Shown: positions 10,732-22,449 of the stretch, in pieces | How the letters are laid out: each line of letters opens with the position of its first letter | How positions within the stretch are numbered: position 1 is the first letter of the stretch | Assembly (NCBI GenBank): GCA_039545355.1 | Contig: BCJJ01000017.1 | Location: 310,001-374,000, forward strand | Direction of reading: 5' to 3' | DNA length: 64,000 nucleotides | Source: Trichosporon coremiiforme | Taxonomy: Eukaryota > Basidiomycota > Tremellomycetes > Trichosporonales > Trichosporonaceae | Notes under the pieces: model-generated | What the model saw: the letters and a program-made list of their open reading frames with translations, nothing else | What the model was told of the DNA's origin: nothing | The model's database searches: none | Translations under genes and position numbers: made by a program

Positions 10732-12566
10732 CTAGTCTACCTTCGGCACGGGGATGTCCCTCTCCACCGTGACCGACGCCGCGGTCGGCTCGGTCTGCGC
10801 CTTCTTCGCCTTTTTCCGCGCCTTCCAAGCCTTGACCTCCTTCAGCAGCCCGGCCAAAAGACTGACACCAATGGGCGCGAAGAGCGGCGCGTACACCGCA
10901 AACTTGTGCTGGTCTGGGAAGTACAGTAGACCCATCATAGAGGGGTCGAAGAAGGCTTCGTTCGCGAGTCCCACTGCATCTCGCGACAGCAGGGCTGAGG
11001 CGAGTACACCCTCCTTCGCCGCGGCCGGGAGCTGTTCCAGCTTGGCAATGGCGCCCAGGATTTTCTCACGCACTGCCGCGTGGATCTCCATCTCCTCAAT
11101 CTTGTCGATGAGGCGCACAATGCCGCCTAGCGTCTTGCGCGCCTCTCGCGCATTCTCGGCGTGACGCATGCGCAGCACTATGTCGAGCTGCCAAGGGGAC
11201 AGCGGCTCAGACACACCACGGCTCGCGCGCGTCTTCGCGGTGTTCTTCTCGGGGCACGCGTGCAGCTTCTCGGGTAGCGGAGGGATGGCGAGTAACTTGT
11301 AGAAGTCGGAGGTGAACTGCGAGAATGGCTGGTCGAGCGCGGACTCGGTCAGATGGTACGGTGTGTCCTCCTTCAGACTGCTCGGTGGGTTCAGGACGAC
11401 AACGGAGCCGAACTGCGGGAGGAGGAAGGTGTCCGAGGTGTCTGCTGTCAGCTTCCTCCATCGAAGGTCAAGCTGGACTCACTGCCTGGAAGCTGCATCG
11501 GGCGGTGTTTGGCCGACGGCACAAAGAGCATGAAGCGGAGGACAGGGTTGTTCGTCGACTTGGAGTCCAGATTCCAGTGCTCGGACACAAAGACCTTGAT
11601 CTGCTCCTCGTCAACGGCCCAGCTGCCGTCCTTCTGCTGTGTGGGCTCAAAGGTCAAAGGAGCGTGGTAGAGCACCTGGCTCTCGATCGAGAAGTTGAAC
11701 AGCGGTGCGAGCGGCTCGAGGCTCGGCCGGATGTGGTCCCGGATCGCGGCTTCGACGTCCCAACCGTCGACGTAGGAGCCCTCGCTCGCGTCCTCGTTGA
11801 GCACAACGAAGCTCAGCGTCACGTTAGGCTGGTACGCCAGAGCTCGATTCGGCACCGTCGGCAGGTTCGCTGGTAAGAGGTTGTGAATGCCGTTGATCGC
11901 GGCGATCTTCAAGTGCGTGCCCAGCATGCCGTCCTTCGTCTGACGAGACGTCAGCGGGATTACCAGCGTCCCCGTCGGCACGTCAAGATGCCCATAGTCC
12001 GTCTGAATATACGGCTCCAACGGGAATTCGGGTTTCGCCGTTTCGTCCAGAGCGATATGGACTCGGAGCGGCGCATCACCTCCTGCCCGTCAGCTCTGAA
12101 GAGCAGCTTACAGCGACTCACCCTTCTGACCAAGGACCAAGTCCCACCTTCTCTGGCCACGGTTCTCCCTCAGCTCCTGAGACAAGATGCCGTCGACTCC
12201 GTCGATTACCTTCTTCGCGATCAGGCCGAGCTTCTCGTCGATCGGCACCGTGCCGCCAGGCGGGTTCGGAATGGCCGCCTCATCAGCGGTGAACCAGATC
12301 TGGGTCCGGATCGGGTAGTCCTGATGTCAGCTAGCAAACGGGTCCGCTTTGCTTACCTCCTGCACTTCAACTGCCGATATCCTCTCTTTCGGCAGCGGGA
12401 GACGCTCAATCGACGTCGTGGCCCACCAGTACGGCAGGGCGAGGAGAAAGAAGAGGGGGAAGCACGCCACTATAAGGAGGCGCTTCTTCAATGGCGGGTT
12501 GATCTCGTCGATGACCTCTTGAGCGGTCAGCTTCCGTTCGACCGTTATTCTTGTCGTTTCGCTCAT
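10732..12566 (-). CDS. GPI17: GPI transamidase subunit PIG-S / Gpi17
   Basis: Part of the ER complex that attaches GPI anchors to proteins. Exons: 12357..12566, 12122..12320, 11483..12082, 10732..11441; 572 aa (yeast Gpi17 534, human PIG-S 555). One membrane segment near the N-terminus (about 30-50, LLIVACFPLFFLLALPYWW) and one near the C-terminus (FAVYAPLFAPIGVSLLAGL) flank a large luminal domain, the known PIG-S topology. The motif FFDPSMMGLLYFPDQHKFAV near the second segment is characteristic. All four exon phases close. An in-frame ATG exists upstream at 12683, but the start at 12566 (MSETTR) leaves a short cytosolic N-terminus as in relatives. Divergent from UBC6. Confidence 0.93.
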
Positions 12567-13003
12567 GTTGCTGCTCACCGCCGGCGGTCTGGCGGATATC
12601 TGTTTACAAACAGGTAGCGGACCAGACATCTTGCTCATCGACGCGCCGTCACCGTCATGGACGGACTGGGGCCCCCGTTCCACGTCAGAAAACCACGTGG
12701 GGTTATCAAGGCTCGCCGCCGCCCTACTGCCGGCCGCCTCGGTCTCCCCTGCCCGGGCGGCCGGGCAGCCCTAAGTCACCCCATGCACACGAAGGCCGAT
12801 ACCGGTGTCCTAATCGGCGACAGTGCGCATTGCTCTTTCTCAACATACACTTATCTCGCTTCCACATCAAACCCGCTCGATCACGACCAATACGTCACCA
12901 CCCGCGCATAGCGATCATACCCGGACGCAGCGTCCCGTCTCTCCTTCACACCACCTCACCTACACTCTCAAGGCAATAGCATCGGAGGTGGTTCAGTGTC
13001 ATC
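12567..13003. promoter_or_regulatory. Bidirectional promoter, GPI17 / UBC6
   Basis: 437 bp between divergent starts. Visible elements: an E-box CACGTG at 12694..12699, a CCAAT box at 12887..12891, directly followed by TACGTCAC, which resembles a bZIP (CRE/ATF) site. Both genes act at the ER, so joint control is plausible, but factor binding is inference. Confidence 0.5.
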
Positions 13004-14192
13004 ATGGCGTCCAAGGTCGCCCAGAAGCGAGTGAGTCTTGGTGGCGGGGATGCTCCATCACACAAGCGGCGTTAGCTAACATCACACAGCTCCAAAAGGT
13101 TCGTCTCCAGCCCGCTGATCGTCGAGGTGCTGTCTAACACTACCAGGAGTACATGTCCATGCAGAAGAGCCCTCCCCCTTTCATCTGGGCGGTGCCTGAG
13201 GAGAAGAACATTCTTGACTGTGAGTAAACAAATCGTGTACATGGACGACGGTCTCGCTGACAGCACCAGGGCACTTCATCATTGTAAGCTGGCAGTCGAT
13301 CACCTGAGCTAACTCTACAGCGCGGCCCTCCCGACTCTCCCTACGCCGGCGGCGAGTACCACGGCCTGATCTGGTTCCCTCCCGACTACCGTAAGTTGAA
13401 GGCATAAGATTGATGAACTGACTGCGCAGCCTTCAAGCCCCCTGATGTCAAGATGTTCACCCCGAGTGGTCGCTTTGAGCCCGGCGTTAAGATCTGCATG
13501 AGCATGACCTCCTAGTATGCTACTAGGACATTGTACGAGCTGACAGCAGCCACCCCAGCACCTGGAACGCTGCGTGGAGTGTTGCGACCATTCTGACCGG
13601 CCTGCTTTCCTTCATGCTCAGCGACGAGATCACGGCGGGTGCAGTCAAGACGACGGACGAGCAGAAGCGCCAGCTCGCTGCGCAGTCGCACGGCTTCAAC
13701 CTGAACAACAGGAAGTTCCGCGTAAGCTTAGGTCGCACGGTAGCTAGCTGACGACGCAGGACATTTTCCCCAAGTACGCGACGCCCCAGATGACGGATCT
13801 GCCGGACATGGGCCAGCCCGGATCATCGGTAAGTCGTGCGTCCTGCCTGACACCAACGTGACTGGGGCGGGCGGCGCGAGCAGTGTGTACAGCATGTGCG
13901 GCGTGTGGGGGATCTGGCACCCAGTGACAGCAACTAATTGACTGAGCCCTCAGAAGTGAGCAAGCCGAAACCGGCCGCGTACTCCCCGACCCCGCCCTCT
14001 CTTTCCGCCTCCTCAACCCCAACGATACCTGACTCGACCCCAGCGACGCCGGCCTTGCCCGTGGCTAATGGCGCTGCCGCCGCCCCCGGGGCTGGGCCAG
14101 TGCAGCAGCAGCGGCAGTGGTTCCCGAGCTGGCGATGGCTTGTCGCCATTGTCGTGTTAGCCGTACTGGGCCGCCTGTCGAAGCAGAGTTAG
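13004..14192 (+). CDS. UBC6: ER-anchored ubiquitin-conjugating enzyme Ubc6 (UBE2J type)
   Basis: E2 enzyme of ER-associated degradation. Nine exons: 13004..13030, 13090..13098 (9 nt), 13147..13219, 13270..13283 (14 nt), 13321..13390, 13430..13514, 13550..13721, 13760..13828, 13947..14192; 254 aa. The N-terminus MASKVAQKRLQKEY matches yeast Ubc6 across the 9-nt exon, which therefore is real. The catalytic Cys is C87 in VKICMSM, followed by YHPSTWNAAWSV as in Ubc6. After a Pro/Ala-rich linker, residues 237-250 form a single C-terminal anchor facing the cytosol. The last intron needs the acceptor TTGACTGAG at 13946 to keep frame; the better-looking CTCAG seven bases downstream would give an immediate stop and a soluble protein (see findings). 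Confidence 0.93.
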
Positions 14193-14473
14193 TCCAGTCG
14201 TGTACATATGTTTGTTACCTGTTAGAGATTTCCCGGGTCGCCTCGCGTGCCATTTCCATCGATTAATGCTCCCCTCCCTTCGTCCTTTAGTCTTTCCCAG
14301 ACTCCCATCCCAACCCCATTCCATTCCCCACCCTCACCCACATCATACATACCATATTCCGTCTCGCTCGTACTTCTCTGCATTGTGTGGTTATCCCACG
14401 AAGGAGTAAATGAAATGAGCTTGTGCATAAGGAAACCGTGGTGCTAATGATGTCTGTCTACTTGGGGTGGGAA

Positions 14474-15819
14474 TTAGAGGCGCTTGTCAACGACGACTCC
14501 GAAGCGGCCGCGCTGGCGCTCAAAGTCCTTGATGCTGCGCATGCCGGCGCCCTTGTCCTGCTTCCTTCCCTTGCCGCCGGTACCGCTTCCGAATCCGGGC
14601 GGGTTGTATCCGCCGTGCAGAATCTGGAGCGCGCAGTTGACGACGTCGACCTCACTCCTGCTTCCCTCGATCGTGGCCGAGGCGTCGCGGATACCGCACG
14701 CCGTCATGATGCGGTGGATGATGTGGGGCACCTGGAGACCGAATCCGGGCGGGCGCGCGCGGATGATGACCTTGGTCGAACGCCATTGCGAGACGAGATC
14801 GCTGCCCTGGCCCCACACCGTACGCTGCTCGAAGCGGTTCACGTAGTCCATCGCCAGCACCGCGTGGCGGAACGCCTTGTCGCGCGCCCGGCCCACGTTC
14901 TCGTCACGGCCGCGGCCCATGCCGACCAGGCCGCGCTCGGGAGAGCCGACAATCATCCACACACCGAACGAGCGCCTGGAGAGTTAGCTTGGGCGCGAAC
15001 ATACGGGGCAGCTTCCGTCTTCTCTCTGCGCTGGAGGAGTGCCGGAGTTGACCTTGGGCGTATCCAGCCGTCGCCTGGACGTCCCGGAATGGTGGGTGAC
15101 CGAGACAGGCGGCGATCTTCCGAACAGACTCTTTTCCCGTAGCTCGTCTGACCGCCTGACCTCCGTTTGGCCAACTCCGAGCAGCCACTCCGAGCAGCCC
15201 TCTGCCCCATCTCTCTCTCTCTCTCTGCCTCTCTTCGTCCCAACGTCTCCCCACACCTCCCATTCCCTCTCCCACACGCCGCTGACTCTTGGTATACTCA
15301 CATCTTTCCCTTCTTCGTCTGGTGCGCGGCAGACATAACCTTGGCGGTGTACTTGTGCAGGCCCTTGAGCTCCTGCCCCGTGAGGCCAGTGAGGGCGGCG
15401 AGGATGCTCATCTGCTTCTCGAGCTGGTCCTCACCCCTAGTCTCCGGCTTGGGGTGATCCGGCTCCACGGGCCGGAGGAAAGGGACGGGGAAGTTGACGT
15501 GCTTGTGCAGGGGGGCGTCGGGGTCGATCCCCCTCGGTCCGGCAGGGAACGCGGGGCGGCGCGGCACGTCGTTCGTCTTGTACATCGGCTTGTGGATGTT
15601 GGTGAGACGGCCAGATCCCCACTCGGCGCCAGCGGCCTCGTACACCGCCGCCAGGTCTGCGGCCGCCTCCTCCGCCGTCGAGCGCACAGTGGGGGGCTCG
15701 TACTCGCCATACGTGTCTTCGTGCGGGTTCAGGACGTTCTGGGTGCGAGACGAGGTGCCGAAGCTTCGCAGAGGGGCGAGGGAGCGCAGGCTCAGTCGTG
15801 TCCGTGCAAGGCTCGCCAT
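14474..15819 (-). CDS. MRPS5: Mitochondrial small-subunit ribosomal protein uS5m
   Basis: Component of the mitoribosome small subunit. Exons 15302..15819 and 14474..14975; 339 aa. The N-terminus (MASLARTRLSLRSLAPLRSF) is a typical mitochondrial presequence. The S5 domain begins near residue 170: TKKGKM, then RSFGVWMIVGSPERGLVGMG and GRARDKAFRHAV, as in uS5 double-stranded-RNA-binding folds. The C-terminal half carries the S5 C-terminal domain. The single intron (14976..15301) is 326 nt, far longer than the usual 45-75 nt here, and contains a CT dinucleotide run at 15211..15226. Converges on UBC6 with 281 bp between the stops. Confidence 0.92.
15211..15226 (+). repeat. CT dinucleotide run inside uS5m intron
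   Basis: Pure CT run within the 326-nt intron of the mitochondrial uS5 gene; on the coding (minus) strand it reads as GA. Confidence 0.8.
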
Positions 15820-16248
15820 GGTCGATATCGTCGCGCCGAACGGGTCGAGATCGAAGTAAGGTGTAGCGAGCGAGCTGGTGGTCGTTTACCTCCCCGATCG
15901 ACGGCTCAAAGTCTCGAAATCTCGCCTGCGAGGCCGAGAGCCAGGCGACGGAAGCATTCGCCGACTGAAAAATCCGGCCACCCCTCCCTCCAACGAGCGT
16001 GTGGCACACCGTGCCTCCACCTCCACCCAACTTGAGCCGGAGACTGGGCTTGTCCTGGCTCGTGACTGTTTTCGTTTGTGCCTTCTGCTCACGACTGGTC
16101 TAACTGGCAAGAGATGGATTCAGCTGACGCCGCTCCCACCAAGCTACGCATCTAGTTCATTCTGCATAGTGTAAAGAAAATGTCTACACAACAACTGTAT
16201 CGGCTTGGTGGTGTATGAATACTATGGTACAACAGCGAGCGTGAAAGT
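15820..16248. other. Intergenic, uS5m promoter
   Basis: 429 bp between two minus-strand genes; presumably the uS5m promoter plus the 3' flank of the next gene. No other feature was recognised. Confidence 0.4.
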
Positions 16249-18130
16249 CTAGTCATCCTCGTCTTCGATGCGCACGCTCCGCACCCACTCCTTGCGTAAC
16301 GCATACAGACGCCTCACGGCCTCCTTCTCCACCTCGTTCCAGTCCTGCCCGATGACAATGCCTAATAACATTGCCTGCCAGAATAACTCAAAGTCGCCCT
16401 CGGTGTGCGTCGCAGAGTTCTTCGTGAGCGGACCGATCCGGCGTGTCTTCAACCGCCCTCCGTCCTTGGTCTTGGACGACGTTTCGATCTCAAACTCCTT
16501 CGGATTGCTGTATCGGATGCGGACCTTGGTCATCGAGTTCGGTACAATCTCTAAATTGTCCAGCTGTAAGTGGTTGGATTCGATCGAGTAAACTAAGATC
16601 ACGTCCGGCTGGTCTGAGCACGATATGGTCAGATCACCCATCTCTGTGAACACTTTGAGCTGCAGTGTTAGCTTTAGTAATCTCTCAGCTACCCACCTTC
16701 GGTGTCCTCCGCTTGTACTCGTCCACGAGACTCAGCAGCCTGAGCCAGTACTGGCATTCCTCCTCTCCCCAGTCTTCGGAATCGGCAAGGCGAAGGATTG
16801 TGCGGGTGCGCTGCTTCTCAGGACCGCTTGAAATGGCAACCTCGTCTCCAGCTTTGTTCACCCGAACTGTCGTGCCCTGGAATCCAAGGGTGAGCGATAC
16901 AGGGTGGGAGATGTTGTGCACGGTGATCTTGGCCGCCGACTTCTTGTGCAGCGGGACGGCATGCTTGGTTGGTGGCAGACAGCTCGTCGAGATCGGCTTG
17001 AGCTGAGCCGCAAACGATGTCGGGCTCGGGGGACCAGTGTCGGTGGTACCGTGCGTGTTGATGGACTCGGGCACTTGAGGGGGAGGATACGATGGTGCCT
17101 GCGCCCGATGCGCCAGAGCCTGAGTGAAGTGTGCAGGTCCATCAGCCGTAACTGCCGCAATGGTGGGGAGGGGTGGCGGCGAAATCGGTGGCGTCAGAGG
17201 GAGATGGGGCGTGTGTGTCATAGCGTCGGAATCCACGATCATGGAGTGGCGTCCCAAGTGGTTAGCACTTTGGTCAGCCTTACTCTGGGGTGCGATGTGC
17301 GTTCCTGAAGTGGACCGTTGCGCTGGCTCGGGCATGCGCCGTCGTGCCAGCTCGGCCTGCTCCAGCAGGTACGGGTCGTCTTTTGACTCTGGCGTCTTGG
17401 CCCGACGCAGCAGACTTTTCGTAGACTTGAGAGGCTTGTCAACGGACGTGGTTGAAACGTCGAGCGTCCGTGATCGGCGTGCCCGCCATCCGTCCTCGAG
17501 CTGTCGCAGCATCGGTGGCGTGTCTTGGAACGCTAGTCTGAGCTGCTTGATCGCTAACGCCGGAGGTGTCGCGCTGATACGTCGGCTGGACTCCTCGATG
17601 AACGTCGTCGAGTGTCGTCGGTTCGCGAGTGGTGCAGTCGGCGTCGAATCTGGTGTCTCGAGGTACGAAGGCGGGTCGGCAGGCTCAACGGGGTCGGTGT
17701 ACTGTGTGAGGGCGGGCGTTGACGAGGATGGGTCCTGGAAGCGAACGGAGCCCTTTTGAGTGGTTCTTCGGATAAGAGTGACCTTGACAGAGTCAGAGTC
17801 GGGGGTTGGAAAGTCTGAAGTAGTCAGAAGGGCAGGTGTCGAACCCGGAGGCCTCGGGTTCGAAGGGTAGACTGGAAGTGTGGAGGTCGACGAGTTGTTG
17901 CGCACTTGGGTTGGGACTGGAAGTATGGCAGACGGGCCACCTGCGCCGCCTCCCAAAACACTGAAACCTGCACCAAGCCCCCCTCCTAGACCTTGACCCG
18001 ATTGACGAGGACGCGAAGGACCGGAACCTGAGGCTGCTGCAGAGGGGGTCTGTGCTTTTGCCTTTGCAGTCTTTGGGCGTTGCCGAGTCCTGAACGCCGA
18101 CGGTATCGATAATGTGACATCCATCTTCAT
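16249..18130 (-). CDS. Uncharacterised protein with disordered N-terminus and a folded C-terminal domain
   Basis: Not recognised. Exons 16697..18130 and 16249..16659 (37-nt intron GTGGGT...CTAACACTGCAG); 614 aa. The first 390 residues or so are rich in Ser, Pro, Thr and basic residues, with many SP/TP sites, as in phosphoregulated proteins. The last 210 residues look folded: alternating hydrophobic stretches such as AKITVHNISHPVSLTLGFQG and VTLTISC-like strands, a Trp/Tyr-containing helix (EDWGEEECQYWLRLLSLVDE), and a final basic/acidic helix. The intron falls inside this domain. A PH-like or polo-box-like fold would fit the pattern of strands plus a terminal helix, but I cannot establish it. 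Two nearby ATGs (18130, 18124) could both serve as start. Confidence 0.75.
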
Positions 18131-20279
18131 GATTGTTTGACGTCGTTAGATCGACGCCTGTCCGTCGAGTCGCTCGGGGAAGAGGTTTGGGTCGCTTGGT
18201 CGACGATATGCTGGGCCCAGACACGAGAGACTGTATCAGGATCGCAATTGTGTCATGTGGATTACGACGTTATGGGGATGTGGTTTACTGAATTGAGCGA
18301 AGGAGATGAGCGAGGTCGGGAATCGGGGAGTAGTGTCGAAAGAGCTCGGTGATGCGGCTGCCAGTCGAGTTGTAGGATGCTGCTGGATCGAGAGATGTGC
18401 AGAGGGAAGAAGAGATGGAGGACGCAGCTGGCTTGGCCGCTGACCGCTTGCCGCAGCCGTTGACTGTATCACTTGTGTCTTGAATGCGGCGGCGGACGAC
18501 AGCCGCTGTTTAGCCTGGACTGCAACTTTGGACTGCGACAGGTGTGTCCGCTTTGCTTCGTCTCGGGGCTTTGGCTCTCGGCCTTGGCCATGGATTCCTT
18601 GGGTCTGTTGGGTCTGGTAAGGCTGGTAAGCCTGACGCCTGGGCTATTCACGACTTGGTTTGGTGACCGATCCGGTTCGGCCCTGGACGGAGCGTACCTG
18701 CCGAAGACTGGCCGACTGAGTGCAGCCGGTCAGCGAACCAGCGGCGTGCGGCCCCAGACGGCCAACAGCGCAACAGCGGCCAACGGACGGCGAGCGCAGT
18801 CTGCGGAGGCGCTCACTAGTGGGAGGTACCAAGTCTAAAGGCAACTAACCCAGGCGCCCAGGCTAACGTGCGCGCTAGCGGCAGGACTACTTTACAGGAA
18901 CGCCCCCTAGCCCTTAGTAATCCTCAGCATCCTTAACCTGCCTCCAATTCTCTGTGGCCACTGTGGGTTCTCTCCGAATCGGCGAGGAGCGCAAGAGACC
19001 ATGCAAGCGAGCGCTGCTAACGTGCTGATACGCTGACCTCTGCTGCCCCTGTGGGACGCTGGTACCGAACGAACGCAAGGAAGACAAGCGCAGCGTCCGC
19101 AGAACCAGTGGCAGAAGGGCGCAGAAGCGCAGATAGAAGGCAGTACGTATGCGCAGGATCGCGCAGGACATGTGGGCTGCCTTGCTCTCGGGACCGTAAT
19201 AAACCTTTGAACGCGCGCCCAAGGTGCGCAAGACTAAACAAGGGTGCATCGAACGCGCTGTACATCATGATCACGTACATGAGCTCGCCGGTTCGTGATA
19301 AGATCCAACTCTAAACGGAATCCAGGTCCAGGTCGTGTCGCGGGATCCGATACGCGCGGGGTGTGCATTTGCGGGCTGGGAGTGCTTCGTACGTAACCTG
19401 CAGTGGCCAGTATGGATACTCTTGCGCGTCTGGCCTACCGACAAGGTTCGCGCTCAAACTCTCCACTCGGAGCGAGGAGCAGGTCCGTCAAATCGATGCC
19501 GTCGCTGCTTGACTCCAGTAACCAGTCGGAAAAGAGTACGCAATGTCAGGGGTGGCCACCCAGCATCTGCTCCCGGGGCATCGTGGGCCACAGACGACCT
19601 GAATGGCGCCTGACAACCTCCTGAGCGCCTCGCCCCTGCTGCAAGAGAACCGTGCGCCCTGGCCCTAGCCCTGTCGTTCGATTCGTGCTTCCTGCATTGA
19701 AGATGCCCGTGGGAGACTACAGAGTAAATGGCACGTGACAGGAACCATTAGGCATGGGGAGTGCGAAAATTCGCATGGAAGCTGAAAAGGCGTGCCAATT
19801 CCGTTAACGCCGACTGCCCTCGAAATAAACGCCGACGGCCGGCTTGCACTCGCTGGCTACGAGTTCGACAGGACACCCGCATCCCAGACTTCTTCTCACT
19901 ATCCAACAAGCGTATTCCTGCTGAATCCAGCTTAAATCGGTTTACGACAAAGTGAGCACAACCCCCACGGTGACCAGCACGACTACTTCGACGGCGGCGG
20001 CTTCGTTCTCGACAGGCTTCTCGGGTGTAGGAACGGTTAGAAAGAAGGAAGGCTTTGGAAATTTCGACTTGAGTGTTGGGATTTGCGTGTGCGGTGGCCA
20101 CTGGGCTGCAACGCATGACCAAGGCGACGGGGAGGATCACGGCGACGACGGAAACGACAGTAACCCGACAGAGCAGATGGGCAGCGACCGAGAAGCCTTG
20201 ATGTGTTGAAATGAAGCCAAGCCGCCGAAGATTTTGCTCGGACACCAGCTATTTCCATGGTCAAGAGCTGACAGAACAG
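18131..20279. other. Intergenic, divergent promoters of the 614-aa gene and RPP2
   Basis: About 2.1 kb. The right end is the P2 promoter and leader. CTGACAGAACAG immediately before the P2 ATG looks like an intron acceptor, so a 5' UTR intron and an upstream non-coding exon are likely within this stretch. Open frames (18473..18838 plus, 19748..20245 minus) show no family resemblance. No tRNA was found. Confidence 0.45.
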
Positions 20280-20728
20280 ATGAAGCACATCGCCGCTTAC
20301 CTCCTCCTCCAGAACGGTGGCAACGCCTCCCCCTCTGCCGCCGACGTCAAGTCTCTCCTCGAGACCGTCGGCATTGAGGCCGACGCTGCCCAGCTCGACA
20401 AGCTCATCTCCGAGCTTGAGGGCAAGGACGTCAACGAGGTGAGTCTCCAGCGGCGGGCGAAGCGAGGAGCACTGTCATTTTTGACAGGTTTCTCTCTTCC
20501 TCTGCGTGACTGAACCACGGTTTCATGGAGCATCTTGCTAACATTCATCAGCTCATCGCCGAGGGTTCCTCCAAGCTCGCTTCCGTCCCCTCGGGCGGTG
20601 CCGGTGGTGCCGCCCCCGCTGCTGGTGGTGCCGCCGCCGCCGGCGGTGACGCCCCCGCTGCCGAGGAGAAGAAGGAGGAGGCCAAGGAGGAGTCTGACGA
20701 CGACATGGGCTTCGGTCTCTTCGACTAA
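20280..20728 (+). CDS. RPP2: 60S acidic ribosomal stalk protein P2
   Basis: Part of the ribosomal stalk that recruits and activates elongation factors. Exons 20280..20438 and 20552..20728 (113-nt intron ending CTAACATTCATCAG); 111 aa, the standard length. N-terminus [14 protein letters not shown], helical dimerisation domain to about residue 62, Ala/Gly/Pro hinge, then the diagnostic acidic tail [13 protein letters not shown]. An in-frame upstream extension exists to 20211, but all known P2 proteins begin at MKHIAAYL or its equivalent. Codon use is strongly C-ending (CTC, GTC, AAG), as expected for a very highly expressed gene. Confidence 0.97.
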
Positions 20729-21549
20729 GCGTCTCGCTCAACTCTCCCTCCTTACCTCACACCTTCGCACTCAGGGACATATCATCTGCATTTAACCAAA
20801 AACAAGTGCATGATCATGCATCTGATTCCTCCACTGTAACACATGCTTCTTCTGCACTGGTGCATTCCTTTGTTCCACTGACATTTTTCGCGTGCGGCAG
20901 GAGGAAAGGAATCGTCGAGACCGTGGTAGAACTGCAGATTGATGTAGCGGGAGCAGACTTGGCGAATGATTTTTCCTGCTCGCGTGGTCATCTCGCACTC
21001 CAACGACGCGCGAATGGTCCATGTACCACTGGGCTCCGTGATCCGTATACAAGCAGCTGCCCCTCACGCTGCCCTTCCGCTTGCCAAAACTCCCCACTGG
21101 CAGAAGACGCAAAGACAGACCTCCTCTACCTCTCGATGGATACGATCAGTTGAAAAACGGCCGTGCAGCAAGAGAAAAAGTAGAGGCGCATTGACCGAAG
21201 ACCATGACATAAGAGAAAAAGAAAACAGGCCAGACACACCTAAATGCTGTATGTGCTGTGTTTGCAGTTGCGTGTGATATTGGGATGTGGGTGTGGAGTG
21301 TGGAGTGTGGGTGTGGGGATGCAAGAAACGTGTGCGGCGCTGAGATAACGGGCAGGCGGCGCGGCGAGCGAGCAAGCTGTCGAGCAGGCGGAGGGAGCAC
21401 GAAGCTGTTCGCTGGTTGCTGCTCGATGCTCGGTCTGGGTGGTGTTGGCTTGGGGAGGGCGTCTGAGACTGCTTAGACGACGGGATGGGCATGGCAGAGA
21501 GAGGAGCACTGGGCGGAGAGGAGCAGCACGGCTCGCAAGCTCGCCGTGC
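20729..21549. other. Convergent intergenic region, RPP2 / CKS1
   Basis: 0.8 kb holding both 3' ends. GT/TG-rich minisatellite-like sequence (GTGTGGAGTGTGGAGTGTGGGTGTGG) lies near 21288-21320. No gene was recognised. Confidence 0.45.
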
Positions 21550-22449
21550 TTAGTGCGAGGGAAGAGGTCTCCTGAACAGCAGGATGTGCGGCTCAGGCGC
21601 GTGCACCTCGAAATGCTGCCATCCGAGCGACTGCGTGATGCCCAGCCCTCGCCACTCCTGCTCGTCCAGGATACGCAGCAGGCCAGAGTCGTCCTGCGCA
21701 AAGTACCTGTGGGGTTGTTAGCTGTGCTCCAATCAGTGCGTGACAGCTCATGTTGATGACGCCGAGGAGGGGGGGGCAGGGCGGCAGCCGTCGTACTCCG
21801 CAAGCCGGACCGCGCCGCGCGAGAGTGGGATGCGGTGTGTGCTGCGCGTGTGCGTTGCGCTCTTCTAGGGAATATGCTTGCGCCAACAGGCAAGGCATAA
21901 GAGGTAGTAGAGCCCAAGCGCAGCGGAAGACATCGGCGTCGATGGCTGGGCGCTCGGCCGATTCCGCCTCGCGCTTCACAACAGCACGCCGACTCAACAC
22001 TCACTGCTTGGGGATCAGCTTCAGCATCTGCTTGGGCAGGATGACGTGTCGGTACTCGAAGTTATCGTCCGAGTCTGCATGTCAGCTCATGTCCCGGCTC
22101 CTCTAAGCTGCAAGGACTCCTTATCTCCCATCAGCCGGTCGGCCGGTCCGTCCTCCTTCTGGGCCCGGTGAGTCTGTCACCTTGTGTCACAGAGATATTA
22201 GATACTCCACTGGAGGGCAGAGCAATCTTGACGTCCAGAGCGATCGTCTGTTGCCGAATGCAAGCCCATGGACCGCGCCGAGACACCACACTGATTTTTG
22301 CCGGGTCCTTCCCCGATTGAAATGGCCACTCACATCGGTCCGAGTACACGATTCTGTCTGTCAGCTCCAGTCCATGTGTCCTAGCTACTTCAATATCATA
22401 CGCACCGGTCGGCCCACTGCTCAAGGGTCGTAGGCTGCTTCGCGGGCAT
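21550..22449 (-). CDS. CKS1: Cyclin-dependent kinase regulatory subunit Cks1/Suc1
   Basis: Binds CDK-cyclin complexes and phosphothreonine sites to promote multisite phosphorylation. Exons 22406..22449, 22334..22353 (20 nt), 22005..22074, 21550..21706; 96 aa. The joined protein reads [20 protein letters not shown], then [24 protein letters not shown] and [20 protein letters not shown], matching Cks proteins almost residue for residue, including the anion-pocket residues and the [12 protein letters not shown] core. Two introns are long for this genome (259 and 298 nt). The 20-nt exon carries RIVYSDR and is fixed by frame on both sides. Confidence 0.96.

Noticed and set aside
12567..12683. Upstream in-frame start for GPI17 at 12683
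   Set aside because: It adds 39 residues with no similarity, and would place coding sequence in the shared promoter; the start at 12566 fits PIG-S proteins.
19748..20245. 165-residue minus-strand frame upstream of P2
   Set aside because: No family resemblance, biased composition, and it lies in the P2 promoter/leader.
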